Source: DATBGO01 sp963695645
GTDB lineage: Bacteria > Actinomycetota > Actinomycetes > Streptosporangiales > Streptosporangiaceae
NCBI GenBank assembly: GCA_963695645.1
Contig: CAVOHC010000012.1
Span: 1,612,001 to 1,676,000, forward strand
Reading direction: 5' to 3'
Length of the DNA stretch: 64,000 nucleotides
Numbering within the stretch: position 1 is the first letter of the stretch; the number at the start of each line of letters is the position of its first letter. Positions 34,567 through 42,799 of the stretch are shown one piece after another. Both the position numbers and the translations under genes were made by a program. The notes beneath the pieces were generated by a model, which did not search any database, was not told where the DNA came from, and saw only the letters and a list, made by a program, of their open reading frames with translations.

Positions 34567-36438
34567 GTGCGCAGGATCGATGAGCCGGACCGCTACAAGT
34601 GGATCGCGCTCACTAATACGACGCTGAGCGTCACGATGGCGACGATCGACGCGTCGATCGTGATCATCGCGATGCCGGCCATCTTCCGCGGCATTCACCT
34701 CGATCCGACCGCTCCGGGCAACATCAGCTACCTGCTCTGGATGATCATCGGCTATCTCCTGGTCACCGCGGTCCTGGTGGTCACGCTGGGCAGGCTCGGC
34801 GACATCTTCGGCCGGGTGCGCATCTACAACCTCGGCTTCGTGGTATTCACCCTGGCCTCGATCGCGCTCTCGCTCGACCCGCTGACCGGAACATCGGGGG
34901 CGCTGTGGCTGATCGGCGGGCGGATCGTGCAGGCGTTCGGCGGCGCGATGCTGATGGCCAACTCCGCGGCCATCCTGACCGATGCCTTCCCGGCCCGCCA
35001 GCGCGGCATGGCGCTGGGCATCAACCAGATCTCCGGGATCTCCGGCCAGTTCATCGGCCTGCTGCTCGGCGGCCTCCTCGCGGCCTGGGACTGGCGCGCG
35101 GTGTTCTGGGTCAATGTGCCCATCGGGGTGTTCGGTACGGTCTGGGCCTACCGCAGCCTGCGCGAGATCGCGACGACCCGGCGCGCGAAGATCGACTGGT
35201 GGGGCAACATCACCTTCGCAGGCGGGGCTGGCCTGCTGCTCGTCGCGATCACCTACGGCATCCAGCCGTACGGCGGCCACCCGACCGGATGGAGCAGCCC
35301 GCGGGTGCTCGGCGGGATGGCTGCAGGGGCCGCGCTGCTGGTCGCCTTCGGGATCATCGAGACACACATCGCCGAGCCGATGTTCCGGATGGGGCTGTTC
35401 AGGATCCGGGCGTTCGCGGCCGGCAACGCGGCCAGCCTGCTGAGCTCGGTCTCGCGCGGTGGCCTGCAGTTCATGCTGATCATCTGGCTGCAGGGGATCT
35501 GGCTCCCGCTACACGGCTACAACTTCGTGGAAACGCCGCTGTGGGCGGGCATCTACCTGCTGCCGCTGACCGCCGGGTTCCTGATCGCCGGACCGGTTTC
35601 CGGCTACCTGTCCGACCGTTTCGGGCCGCGCCCGTTCGCCACCTCCGGCCTGCTGCTCAGCGCCCTGGCGTTCACCGGGCTGATGCTGCTGCCCGTCAAC
35701 TTCCCTTACTGGGCCTTTGCGCTGATCATCTTCGGCAACGGCATCGGCTCCGGCCTGTTCGCCTCGCCGAACACCTCGGCCATCATGAGCAGCGTCCCGG
35801 CCAGGGACCGCGGCGCGGCGTCCGGGATGCGCGCCACCTTCCAGAACTCCGGCATGTCGCTGTCGATCGGCATCTTCTTCTCGCTGATGATCGCGGGCCT
35901 CGCCGCCACGCTGCCCCGCACGCTGGTGAGCGGGCTGCGCGCCCAGGGCGTCCCGGCTTCGGTAGCCGAGCACGTCGCCCGCCTGCCGCCGGTGAGCACG
36001 CTGTTCGCCTCATTCCTTGGCTACAACCCGATCCGTAGTCTGCTCAAGCCCTCCGGCGTGCTGGCCAGGCTGCCCGCGCGTAACGTCGCCGATCTCACCG
36101 GAAAGCAGTTCTTCCCGCACCTCATCTCGGGGCCGTTTCACCACGGGCTGATCATCGTCTTCAGCGCCGCGATCGCGATGTCGGTGCTCGGCGCCCTGGT
36201 CTCGGTATCGCGCGGCAGGCAGTTCTACTATGACGCGCCCGCCGGCCATGACGCGCCCGTCGGCGCGGGCCCGGTGCGATCACGCCCTGCCGTCTCCCCC
36301 GAGATCATTGTTGCGCATAACGCACACCGACCGGCTGGCCTCCAGGTGCCAGAGCTAACCCGCCCGGCAGCCAGCCAGCCGTCCCGCCGCCCGGGCGGGC
36401 AGCAGCAGGCCGCTAGCCGGGCGGATGCAGAACCGTGA
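34567..36438 (+). CDS. DHA2-family (14-helix) drug:proton antiporter
   Basis: 623-residue major facilitator of the EmrB/QacA type. Motif D-like TIDASIVIIAMPAI is in helix 1; motif A LGRLGDIFGRVRIYN follows helix 2; helix 5 carries the antiporter motif C region (GISGQFIGLLLGGLLAA). Fourteen hydrophobic segments are followed by a hydrophilic Pro/Ala-rich tail of about 75 residues. Likely exports hydrophobic drugs or a self-made metabolite. A palindrome overlaps its promoter, so expression is probably repressed until a ligand is present, but the regulator gene is not in this vicinity. Confidence 0.93.
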   Translation: MRRIDEPDRYKWIALTNTTLSVTMATIDASIVIIAMPAIFRGIHLDPTAPGNISYLLWMIIGYLLVTAVLVVTLGRLGDIFGRVRIYNLGFVVFTLASIALSLDPLTGTSGALWLIGGRIVQAFGGAMLMANSAAILTDAFPARQRGMALGINQISGISGQFIGLLLGGLLAAWDWRAVFWVNVPIGVFGTVWAYRSLREIATTRRAKIDWWGNITFAGGAGLLLVAITYGIQPYGGHPTGWSSPRVLGGMAAGAALLVAFGIIETHIAEPMFRMGLFRIRAFAAGNAASLLSSVSRGGLQFMLIIWLQGIWLPLHGYNFVETPLWAGIYLLPLTAGFLIAGPVSGYLSDRFGPRPFATSGLLLSALAFTGLMLLPVNFPYWAFALIIFGNGIGSGLFASPNTSAIMSSVPARDRGAASGMRATFQNSGMSLSIGIFFSLMIAGLAATLPRTLVSGLRAQGVPASVAEHVARLPPVSTLFASFLGYNPIRSLLKPSGVLARLPARNVADLTGKQFFPHLISGPFHHGLIIVFSAAIAMSVLGALVSVSRGRQFYYDAPAGHDAPVGAGPVRSRPAVSPEIIVAHNAHRPAGLQVPELTRPAASQPSRRPGGQQQAASRADAEP

Positions 36439-36515
36439 TCAACTCAGCGCACCCTCCCGCAGCCAGCCAGCGTCCTAGCAGGTAGAGGCGCAACCACAAC
36501 GGAGGGGAACTGCAG

Positions 36516-36989
36516 ATGAGATTCGTAACCGCGCGCAAGGGACTTGCCGCCGCGGCGATCGCGGCCACGCTCGCTTCGGCCGGGTTAGCCGCTGCCATAC
36601 CTGCGTCCGCCGCAACAGGCGCCCGGGTGACCGTCGCCACCCGCGCCATCGGCACCGGGACCGTCGTAGTCACCTGCGCGGGCGTCCCGACTGTCCGGCC
36701 CACCCGGTATGTCATCGCCTGCGCGGACGCCAATAACTACCTCGCCGGGCTGAGCTGGCGCGTCTGGGGATGGCACAAGACCGCTTACGGCCACGGCTTG
36801 CAACGGATCAACACCTGCAGGCCGACCTGCTCGGCCGGCCATTTCGCCACCTTCACCGTCGCCGTAGTGCTGTGGGGCGCCAAGCCCTATGCGCGAGGGC
36901 TGCTTAGTTACCGCTGGCTCACGCTGATCTACACGCGTCAACGGCCGCGGCACACCGGCACCACCGTCACCTACCGGCTGCCCGGCTAG
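36516..36989 (+). CDS. Secreted small protein with conserved cysteines
   Basis: 157 residues. The N-terminal signal peptide (MRFVTARKG, then LAAAAIAATLASAGLAAAI) has a likely cleavage after PASA-A. The mature protein of about 120 residues has four cysteines (VTCAGVPTV, IACADANN, NTCRPTCS) and a Trp/Tyr-rich beta character, suggesting a compact disulphide-bonded extracellular domain. I recognise the type from actinobacterial secreted proteins but know no function. GGAGGGG precedes ATG 36516 by about 9 nt. It may belong to the same transcript as the upstream transporter, 77 nt away. Confidence 0.8.
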   Translation: MRFVTARKGLAAAAIAATLASAGLAAAIPASAATGARVTVATRAIGTGTVVVTCAGVPTVRPTRYVIACADANNYLAGLSWRVWGWHKTAYGHGLQRINTCRPTCSAGHFATFTVAVVLWGAKPYARGLLSYRWLTLIYTRQRPRHTGTTVTYRLPG

Positions 36990-37061
36990 GCCCCCCGTGA
37001 ACAGGGCTGGCGCCGGCGTGAGCCGCCGCTGGCGCCGGCCCTGACTGGACTGGCAAGGGCG

Positions 37062-37067
37062 TATGCT
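37062..37067 (+). promoter_or_regulatory. -10 box of leaderless FmdB promoter
   Basis: TATGCT ends 6 nt before GTG 37074. Confidence 0.55.
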
Positions 37068-37073
37068 GACGCG

Positions 37074-37292
37074 GTGCCACGATATGAGTACCGCTGCCTG
37101 GCCTGCGGGGCCACCTTCGAGCAGAGCCGCCCGATGAGCGAGTCGTCCGCTCCGTGCAGCTGCCCGCGAGGTCATGACGACACAGTGAAGCTGCTGTCCA
37201 CCGTTTCCGTCGGCGGCAGGTCGAGCTCCCCGGCGGGCCGGCAGGCTAGCGGCGGCGGCGGCTGCTGCGGTGGCTCCTGCGGCTGCCGCTGA
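37074..37292 (+). CDS. FmdB-family zinc-ribbon protein
   Basis: 72 residues. The N-terminal zinc ribbon PRYEYRCLACGATFEQSRPM is diagnostic of the FmdB/CxxC-CxxC regulatory-protein family, although the second Cys pair is altered (CSCPRGHDD). The C-terminal tail is Gly/Cys-rich (GGGGCCGGSCGCR), as in many family members, and could bind metal. The role is unclear; FmdB was first linked to formamidase regulation. Monocistronic with its own leaderless promoter. Confidence 0.85.
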   Translation: MPRYEYRCLACGATFEQSRPMSESSAPCSCPRGHDDTVKLLSTVSVGGRSSSPAGRQASGGGGCCGGSCGCR

Positions 37293-37336
37293 CGCCAGCT
37301 CCGCGCCGCCGCGGCCGCCCGTATTCCTGTCGCAGG

Positions 37337-37912
37337 CTAGAGCCAGCTGGCCCGCGCGCTGGCCACCGGCTCGCCGCCGGGTGCGGTCGCGAGCTGGCCG
37401 GCCTGCACCCGGCCGAGCAGCGTCCGGAGCACCGTGGTGATCTCGGGCACGCAGTCGCGCAGGCTCCGCGCGTCAGCGGCCGTGGTCTCGTCCGTGGTCA
37501 GGCCGGCCCGCACGGCGAGGCCCTCAAGATCGGCGAGCTGCTCGCTAACCCACCCCACCGGATCGGCCGACAGGCGCGGATCGAAAACACGACTGCCGGG
37601 CTCCCAGCCGCGGAAAGCCGGATGGTGGTGAGCCCGGTTCAGGCTGCCCACCGGGCCGTCAGCGGTCTCGAGCAGATCCGCCCGCCAGACCGGCTGCCCG
37701 ACCTCGATCGGCCGGGCTGAGTAGATGGATCCCTTGAGGTCACCTGGCTCAAGGAGCCTGACCTCGAGCCGCACTCCGCGCTCAGCGCCGTGCTGCCCGG
37801 GCGGCGGCGCGGGGTCAACGAAGTAAAGGTCGCTGACCACCACACCGAACCGTTCGAATCCGAATACGTACAGCACGACAGACCTCCTCGGCTCAGCTGG
37901 CTCTGTCACCAT
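37337..37912 (-). CDS. Conserved hypothetical protein
   Basis: About 191 residues from ATG 37912 (GGGGAA upstream; GTG 37909 equally possible). The core reads VVLYVFGFERFGVVVSDLYF, GVRLEVRLLEPGDLKGSIYS and LNRAHHHPAFRGWEPGSRVF. The His-triplet with nearby Asp/Glu could be a metal site. The C-terminal half is helical. There is no signal peptide. I do not recognise a named family. It is divergent from the CHAD-ParA operon. Confidence 0.7.
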   Translation of the reverse strand: MVTEPAEPRRSVVLYVFGFERFGVVVSDLYFVDPAPPPGQHGAERGVRLEVRLLEPGDLKGSIYSARPIEVGQPVWRADLLETADGPVGSLNRAHHHPAFRGWEPGSRVFDPRLSADPVGWVSEQLADLEGLAVRAGLTTDETTAADARSLRDCVPEITTVLRTLLGRVQAGQLATAPGGEPVASARASWL

Positions 37913-38061
37913 GTTCCCCGGCCGCGGCGTGCTCCGCCACTGGCCGGCCGCCCTGCCAGCCCCGGCCTGGCGGGCCATGGTTCGGCCGCAGCGCCGGCCC
38001 GCCTGCCAGGCCCGGCCCAGCTACCGGCCGAGGTGGTCGCCGCCGGAGGCCCGCTGATAGG

Positions 38062-39735
38062 GTGGATTATTCGGACTTCGCGGTTATTGCTATCTCAATG
38101 GCTTACTGCGCATCATCTATTGTTTTTAGATGCGGGGTTACGCAATTGCAAAATGCCTTCCGGGAATTTGTGCTCGACGGAAATGACTGGCCGGTGCCGG
38201 ACGGCGCCCTGCCGGTATCCGGATCGGCCTTCGCCTGGGCGGATGCCGGACGGCCGCGAACACTGCGGCGGGTGTGGCTTGATACCTTCGACTGGCGGCT
38301 TTACCGCGCCGGGCTGGCCCTTGAGCAGGTCACCAGCCACGCGCGGACCGATCTCACCCTCACCGGCCGGGACGGCACGCTGATCGCAGCCGAGCAGGTC
38401 GGGGCCCGGCAGCCCGGACAGGCCGCTGCCAAGCCGAAGTGGCCGGCCAGGCTCGACGCTTTGCCGCCCGGGCCGCTGCGGGAGCATCTTGGCCCGGTGG
38501 TGGGCGTGCGCGCCCTGGCACCAGTCGCCAGGGCGGTCAGCGTCCTGCGCGAGCGGCCGGTACTGAACTCCGATGACAAAACGGTCGCCAGGGTCATCGT
38601 GGAGCGGATGTCGGTCAGCTACCCGTCATCCGCCACGCCGCCGGCCCGTATCACCGTGACGGCGCTGCGCGGATATGAGCCGCAGGCGCTCCGGCTCGCT
38701 GATGCCCTGTCCGCCGCTCCAGGTGTCGCCGACGCGACGCAGTCGGCGCTCGAGGCGGTACTGGCGGCCGCCGGCCGGCGGCCCGGCGACTATTCGAGCA
38801 AGATCGACGTCGAGCTGGCCGCTGAGATGCCGGCCACCGCGGCGCTGGCCGCGGTCTTGACCGCGCTCCTGGACACCCTGGAGGCCAACGTCGATGGCAC
38901 GGCACGCGACCTTGACATCGAGTTCCTGCACGACCTGCGGATCGCGGTACGCCGCACCAGGTCCGCTCTCAAGCTGGCCGGCAGCGTGCTGCCCGCCGGC
39001 CTGACCGGCACCTACCGGCCCGAATTCAAGTGGCTCGGTGACCTGACCACGCCGACCAGGGATCTGGACGTGTACTTGCTGGGGTTCCCGGGAATGGCGG
39101 CGAGCCTGATCGCCGCCGCGCCAGCCGACCTTGAGCCGTTTCACGATTATCTCGCGCGCAAGCGCGCATCGGCGCAGCGGCAGCTGGCCCGCGGTCTTCG
39201 GTCGGCGCGGTTTTCCAGGCTCAGCACCGGCTGGCGGGATGCTCTTGCTGCGGCTGCGGCCGCGCCTGGCCGGCGGCGCCCCACGGCCGCGCGGCTCGCC
39301 GCCGGCAAGATCACTCATGCGCACCAGCGGGTGCTCAGGGCGGGCGCCGACATTACCGCGGCCTCTCCCCCGGAGCGCCTGCACGACCTGCGCAAGCGCT
39401 GCAAGGAGCTGCGCTACCTGCTGGAGATCTTCGGGTCGCTGTACGATCCAGGCGAGCAGTGGCGGGCGGTCAGGGAGCTGAAGGGCCTGCAGGACTGCCT
39501 CGGCGAGTTCCAGGACACCCAGGTGCAGTATGACAAGATCAGGGCTTACGCGGCCGAGCTGATAGCCGGGCGGGCCGCGCCGGCCGCTACCCTGCTCGCG
39601 ATGGGCGAGATCGCGGCGGGCCTGATGCTAAGGCAGCAGCAGGCCCGCAATGAGTTCGGCGGCCGGTTCCGCGACTTCGCCAGCCCGCTCAGCCAGAGCC
39701 GGATCCGGGCCCTGACTGCGACGGCCGCGCCATGA
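38062..39735 (+). CDS. CHAD-domain protein with degenerate CYTH-like N-terminus
   Basis: CHAD is an all-helical domain with conserved His and basic residues; characterised CHAD proteins bind inorganic polyphosphate and localise to polyphosphate granules. The CHAD part (about residues 265-545) shows both hallmark repeats, FLHDLRIAVRRTRSALKL and RLHDLRKRCKELRYLLEIF. The first about 200 residues resemble a worn CYTH triphosphatase barrel (LRRVWLDTFDWRLYRAGLAL, VIVERMSV) whose acidic/basic pairs are incomplete, so catalysis is doubtful. The start is uncertain: the first about 36 codons are AT-rich and unlike the rest, so TTG 38146 or GTG 38170 may be the true start. Its stop overlaps the parA-like start. 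Confidence 0.88.
   Translation: MDYSDFAVIAISMAYCASSIVFRCGVTQLQNAFREFVLDGNDWPVPDGALPVSGSAFAWADAGRPRTLRRVWLDTFDWRLYRAGLALEQVTSHARTDLTLTGRDGTLIAAEQVGARQPGQAAAKPKWPARLDALPPGPLREHLGPVVGVRALAPVARAVSVLRERPVLNSDDKTVARVIVERMSVSYPSSATPPARITVTALRGYEPQALRLADALSAAPGVADATQSALEAVLAAAGRRPGDYSSKIDVELAAEMPATAALAAVLTALLDTLEANVDGTARDLDIEFLHDLRIAVRRTRSALKLAGSVLPAGLTGTYRPEFKWLGDLTTPTRDLDVYLLGFPGMAASLIAAAPADLEPFHDYLARKRASAQRQLARGLRSARFSRLSTGWRDALAAAAAAPGRRRPTAARLAAGKITHAHQRVLRAGADITAASPPERLHDLRKRCKELRYLLEIFGSLYDPGEQWRAVRELKGLQDCLGEFQDTQVQYDKIRAYAAELIAGRAAPAATLLAMGEIAAGLMLRQQQARNEFGGRFRDFASPLSQSRIRALTATAAP
38114..38132. promoter_or_regulatory. Inverted repeat in the AT-rich leader of the CHAD-ParA operon
   Basis: CATCTA and TAGATG flank TTGTTTT within an AT-rich island (38060-38165) in otherwise about 70% G+C DNA. 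This is a plausible promoter/operator and suggests the CHAD start lies downstream of it. Confidence 0.45.
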
Positions 39736-40499
39736 AGGTATTCGCCTCCTACAACATCAAAGGCGGTGTCGGCAAGACCGCCACTGCTGTCAATCTCGCC
39801 TACGTGGCGGCGCGTGACGGGTACCGGGTCCTGCTGTGGGATCTGGACCCGCAGGCTGCGGCGAGCTACCTGTTCCGGATCAGGCCGCGGGTCAAGGGCG
39901 GCGGCAAGGCGCTCATCGAGGGAACCCGCTCGATCGGCGACGCGATCAAGGGAACCGACTTCGACAATCTCGACCTGCTTCCGGCCGACTTCACCTACCG
40001 GAACCTGGACCTGATCCTGGACAGCGCCAAGAAGCCGACGCGCAAGCTGCGCAGGCTGCTGGCGCCGCTGCGCGCCGAGTACGATGTGATCTTCCTCGAC
40101 TGCCCGCCGAGCATCTCGCTGCTGTCCGAGAGCGTGCTGCACGCGGCCGACATGCTGCTTGTCCCGCTGATCCCGACCACGCTGTCGGTCCGGACCCTCG
40201 ACCAGCTCACCGAGTTCATCTCCGGCTTCGACGGGCACCAGCCAGGCGTCCTTGCGTTCTTCTCCATGATCGATCACCGCAAGCGCCTGCACCTTGACAT
40301 CTCCGAGCAGCTTCCAGCGGGACGATCCGACTTCGCGGTGACTGCCATCCCGGCGCTCTCGATCATCGAGCGGATGTCGGTGCAGCGCGCTCCGGTGGCC
40401 GCGTTCGCGCCGCGCAGCGTGGCGGCGCGCTGCTATGCCGGCCTGTGGGCGGAGGTCAGGGCGCGCGGCGGGCTGCCCGCGCCGCCGTCAGCCACCTGA
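39732..40499 (+). CDS. ParA/MinD-family ATPase coupled to the CHAD gene
   Basis: 255-residue Walker-type ATPase. The deviant Walker A is YNIKGGVGKTATAVNLAYVA with the signature Lys; Walker A' is LLWDLDPQAAASY; Walker B is VIFLDCPPSISLLSE. ParA proteins form DNA-bound or membrane-bound gradients that move plasmids, chromosomes or protein cargos. No parB gene or parS-like site is nearby. ATG 39732 overlaps the CHAD stop, a strong sign that the two work together. The C-terminus (RSVAARCYAGLWAEVRARGG) has basic residues that could bind nucleoid DNA. Confidence 0.93.
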   Translation: MKVFASYNIKGGVGKTATAVNLAYVAARDGYRVLLWDLDPQAAASYLFRIRPRVKGGGKALIEGTRSIGDAIKGTDFDNLDLLPADFTYRNLDLILDSAKKPTRKLRRLLAPLRAEYDVIFLDCPPSISLLSESVLHAADMLLVPLIPTTLSVRTLDQLTEFISGFDGHQPGVLAFFSMIDHRKRLHLDISEQLPAGRSDFAVTAIPALSIIERMSVQRAPVAAFAPRSVAARCYAGLWAEVRARGGLPAPPSAT

Positions 40500-40542
40500 T
40501 GGCCCGGCCGGGTGCCAGCCGGCCCGCACCGCACAGCCGTCC

Positions 40543-40594
40543 GCCGAGCCCGGAGATAAAGCCGATCAGCCGAGCCCGGAGATAAAGCCGATCA
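40543..40594. repeat. Perfect 26-bp tandem duplication at the end of the epoxide hydrolase gene
   Basis: The 26-mer starting GCCGAGCCCGGAGATAAAGC occurs twice back to back (40543-40568 and 40569-40594). On the gene's strand the upstream copy encodes the last residues (IGFISGLG) and the beginning of the next copy supplies the TGA stop at 40566-40568. Confidence 0.95.
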
Positions 40595-41543
40595 TCGCGC
40601 GGCTGACCTCGTCCGGCCGTTCCTGCTGGGTCCAGTGCCCGCAGCCGGGAAGCAGCACGGGCTCCGCGAGCCGCGGCGCGGCATCGCGCAGCCTGGGCAG
40701 CATCTCCCTTGCCCCGGGAAAGCTGACCACCAGGTCACGCTCGCCGGCGAGGTAGAGAGCCGGGACGGTGACCGGGGCATGGTGCCAGGCAGCGGTGAGC
40801 TCCCAGTTGCGGTCCAGGTTGCGATACCAGTTCAGCGGGCCGGTGAAGCCGGGGCCGCCGGCATAGTCCGTGGCGTAGGCGTCGATGTCGGAACTGGTGA
40901 GCCAGGCCGGCAGGTCAGGCGGGTCGACGCAGATGTCGAGGAATCCGCCGCGCGGGGGCACGACAGGCAGGCCGCCCGGCCCGTCTGCGGACGCGCTGAA
41001 AAGCACCTTGCGGAAGGTGAGCCGCGGGTCCCTGCCGAGTTCGGCGTCGGCGACGCCCGGCTGCTGGAAGTAGACCATGTAGAAGCCATCGCCGATCCCG
41101 GCGCGCATGGCCGCAACCGGCGCGCTGCTGCCCCGCGGCCGGTAAGGAACGCTCAGCCCGATGACGCCGCGCACCCGGTCCGGCCGCAGCAGCGCCGTGT
41201 GCCAGGCGACCGGCGCGCCCCAGTCGTGGCCGGCCACGACGGCGTCCCGCGCCCCGAGCGCGTCCATCAGCGCGATCACGTCGCCGGTCAGGTGCAGGAT
41301 CGTGTACTGATCCGTCGCCTCGGGTGCCTCCGTCCGGCAGTACCCGCGCTGATCGGGAGCGACCGCGTGGAAGCCCGCCTCGGCCAGGGCGGTCAGCTGA
41401 TGCCGCCAGGAGTACCAGCTCTCCGGGAAGCCGTGCAGCAGCAGCACCAGCGGCCCGGCGCCCGCCTCGGCGATATGCATCCGCAGCCCGCGCGCGTCTA
41501 TGTAACGATGGGTGACCCCGGTGCTGGCCGGCCGCGAGTTCAT
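40566..41543 (-). CDS. Epoxide hydrolase-type alpha/beta hydrolase
   Basis: 325 residues. Oxyanion motif LLHGFPESWYSWRHQL, nucleophile Asp in VVAGHDWGAPVAW, and the base His in LLPGCGHWTQQERP. The cap domain begins VPYRPRG and contains the Tyr pair expected for epoxide ring opening (GFYMVYFQQPG). The Asp nucleophile in GHDWG marks the epoxide hydrolase/haloalkane dehalogenase group, and sequence pattern favours epoxide hydrolase. The natural substrate is unknown. The stop codon is created by a tandem duplication, so the C-terminus may differ from relatives. ATG 41543 has a poor ribosome-binding site. Confidence 0.9.
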   Translation of the reverse strand: MNSRPASTGVTHRYIDARGLRMHIAEAGAGPLVLLLHGFPESWYSWRHQLTALAEAGFHAVAPDQRGYCRTEAPEATDQYTILHLTGDVIALMDALGARDAVVAGHDWGAPVAWHTALLRPDRVRGVIGLSVPYRPRGSSAPVAAMRAGIGDGFYMVYFQQPGVADAELGRDPRLTFRKVLFSASADGPGGLPVVPPRGGFLDICVDPPDLPAWLTSSDIDAYATDYAGGPGFTGPLNWYRNLDRNWELTAAWHHAPVTVPALYLAGERDLVVSFPGAREMLPRLRDAAPRLAEPVLLPGCGHWTQQERPDEVSRAMIGFISGLG

Positions 41544-41801
41544 AGCCGGACAATAGCGCGCTTCACGGCGTGGCATGCGGCGCGGTGACCCGTCACATCC
41601 CGGTATTCCCCGGCACCGGTCAGCCTTCCGCGGCGTGTCCGCCGATAAAGACGCCGCCGGAAGATATCTTTGTACTCGATTGCAGGTACATAAGATGCCA
41701 GGACAGTCCATGCTGTTACTGGAGAATATTGTCTGCCAGAGGGGGCCTTGTTGGGCCGCAGGTTGCTTCGGCTGGAGATTCCGGTCTTCCCGGAGCGAAA
41801 G

Positions 41802-42254
41802 ATGTTCCGGGTACACGATCCGGCTGCTGACCCGGACGCGCCCGGCGGTCCGCTGCCGCCTGTCGACGCGCTCATCACGGCCAGCCGCGACCAGTTGCTC
41901 GTCGCGTGCGCCCAGGAGCACGTCGGCGTGCAGCTGACCATCGAGGAATGGGAAGACGCGCCGGCCCCGTTCAGTGAAGGCTATGAGGACGAGGCTAAGT
42001 GCGTCCTTTACCTGCGCGGCCACCTGAGCGTCGCGGATATGGCCGCCGGGCGCGCGCTGCGCAGCGTCCGTCTCGCGGGGGGCGTCGGCGACTACGGCGT
42101 CCGCGTCTACACGCGCAACCGCACCGAGGCCGTCCGGCGCTACGCCGCCCTGTTCAAGCTCAACGCCGACCCGCTCGGCGATGAGTTCCAGCAGGCGCGA
42201 AAACGGCTGGAAGGGCTGGAGCAGTACCTGATCCAGCTCTGGCGGGAGTCCTGA
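41802..42254 (+). CDS. Hypothetical protein
   Basis: 150-residue soluble protein, ATG 41802 with GGAG 8 nt upstream; an in-frame TTG at 41748 would add 18 residues. Conserved-looking portions are DALITASRDQLLVACAQEHV, CVLYLRGHLSVADMAAGRAL and YGVRVYTRNRTEAVRRYAAL, suggesting a mixed alpha/beta fold with a helical end (EQYLIQLWRES). No catalytic motif, membrane segment or signal peptide. I do not recognise it. The 258-nt upstream gap is AT-richer than its surroundings and contains the palindrome GTGACCCGTCAC, so it probably has its own regulated promoter. Confidence 0.65.
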   Translation: MFRVHDPAADPDAPGGPLPPVDALITASRDQLLVACAQEHVGVQLTIEEWEDAPAPFSEGYEDEAKCVLYLRGHLSVADMAAGRALRSVRLAGGVGDYGVRVYTRNRTEAVRRYAALFKLNADPLGDEFQQARKRLEGLEQYLIQLWRES

Positions 42255-42273
42255 GCCGGCGTCCGCGAGCGGG

Positions 42274-42594
42274 TTAGCGCGTCCGGATGCCAGTCGTGCT
42301 GCGCTGGCCTGCGGGCGCTACCTGCCTGGTCACTCCGTGCGCGGCAGTGCGGGCGGGCGCGGGCCTGGCGCCGCTGTCGCGGAACGGGGCGAGCGCGTAC
42401 ACGAGCACCGAGACGACCGCTATCACGGCCAGTGCCGCGCCGGCCGCCACGAGCCGGATCCGCGGCGACCGCAGCACGGCGGCAACGCCCGGATGGCCGA
42501 ACGAACTCAGCCGCAACGCCAGCACGGGATCGTCATCCGCGAGCTTGCGCGCCATCTCATCGAGCATGCGCTGCTCGTCCATGGACAGCGCCAT
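42274..42594 (-). CDS. DUF3040 membrane protein
   Basis: 106 residues. The N-terminal MALSMDEQRMLDEMARKLAD and the L-S-F-G-stretch are the DUF3040 hallmark, followed by one strong membrane helix (LVAAGAALAVIAVVSVLVYAL) and a basic tail. Family members are small actinobacterial membrane proteins of unknown role, often near sigma or cell-division genes. GGAGG precedes ATG 42594. Confidence 0.9.
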   Translation of the reverse strand: MALSMDEQRMLDEMARKLADDDPVLALRLSSFGHPGVAAVLRSPRIRLVAAGAALAVIAVVSVLVYALAPFRDSGARPAPARTAAHGVTRQVAPAGQRSTTGIRTR

Positions 42595-42751
42595 GACGCA
42601 CCTCCGGGCCACCTCTGCCACCACCGCCTACCGCACAGGTGGGGACTGATTCTAACTATCCCCCGCGGCGGGATCTTTTACCCGTGCTTTGCGGCGCGGT
42701 TGCGGACTTGGCGCGGGCGAGATGGGGCTTGCCTGGCTCGGTGTCACTATC

Positions 42752-42769
42752 ATCGAATATGTATTTGAT
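42752..42769. promoter_or_regulatory. Near-palindrome overlapping the radical SAM promoter -35
   Basis: ATCGAATATGTATTTGAT (7 of 8 arm positions pair) overlaps the -35 hexamer TTGATT (42765-42770). It is a likely operator in the divergent DUF3040/radical SAM space. Confidence 0.5.
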
Positions 42770-42793
42770 TATCTCGAACTGGCATTCTAGGCT
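42765..42793 (+). promoter_or_regulatory. Leaderless promoter of the radical SAM gene
   Basis: TTGATT (42765-42770), 17-nt spacer, TAGGCT (42788-42793), then 6 nt to ATG 42800. Complete -35/-10 architecture without a ribosome-binding site. Confidence 0.65.
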
Positions 42794-42799
42794 GCCGGT

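Noticed and set aside
37850..37866. tRNA T-loop (GTTCGAATCCGA)
   Set aside because: It is inside the coding sequence of the hypothetical protein; no acceptor stem, D-arm or anticodon arm could be found around it.
39732..40499. Chromosome or plasmid partition locus (ParA with ParB/parS)
   Set aside because: No ParB-like gene or parS-like 14-16-bp palindrome is nearby; the overlapping partner is CHAD.
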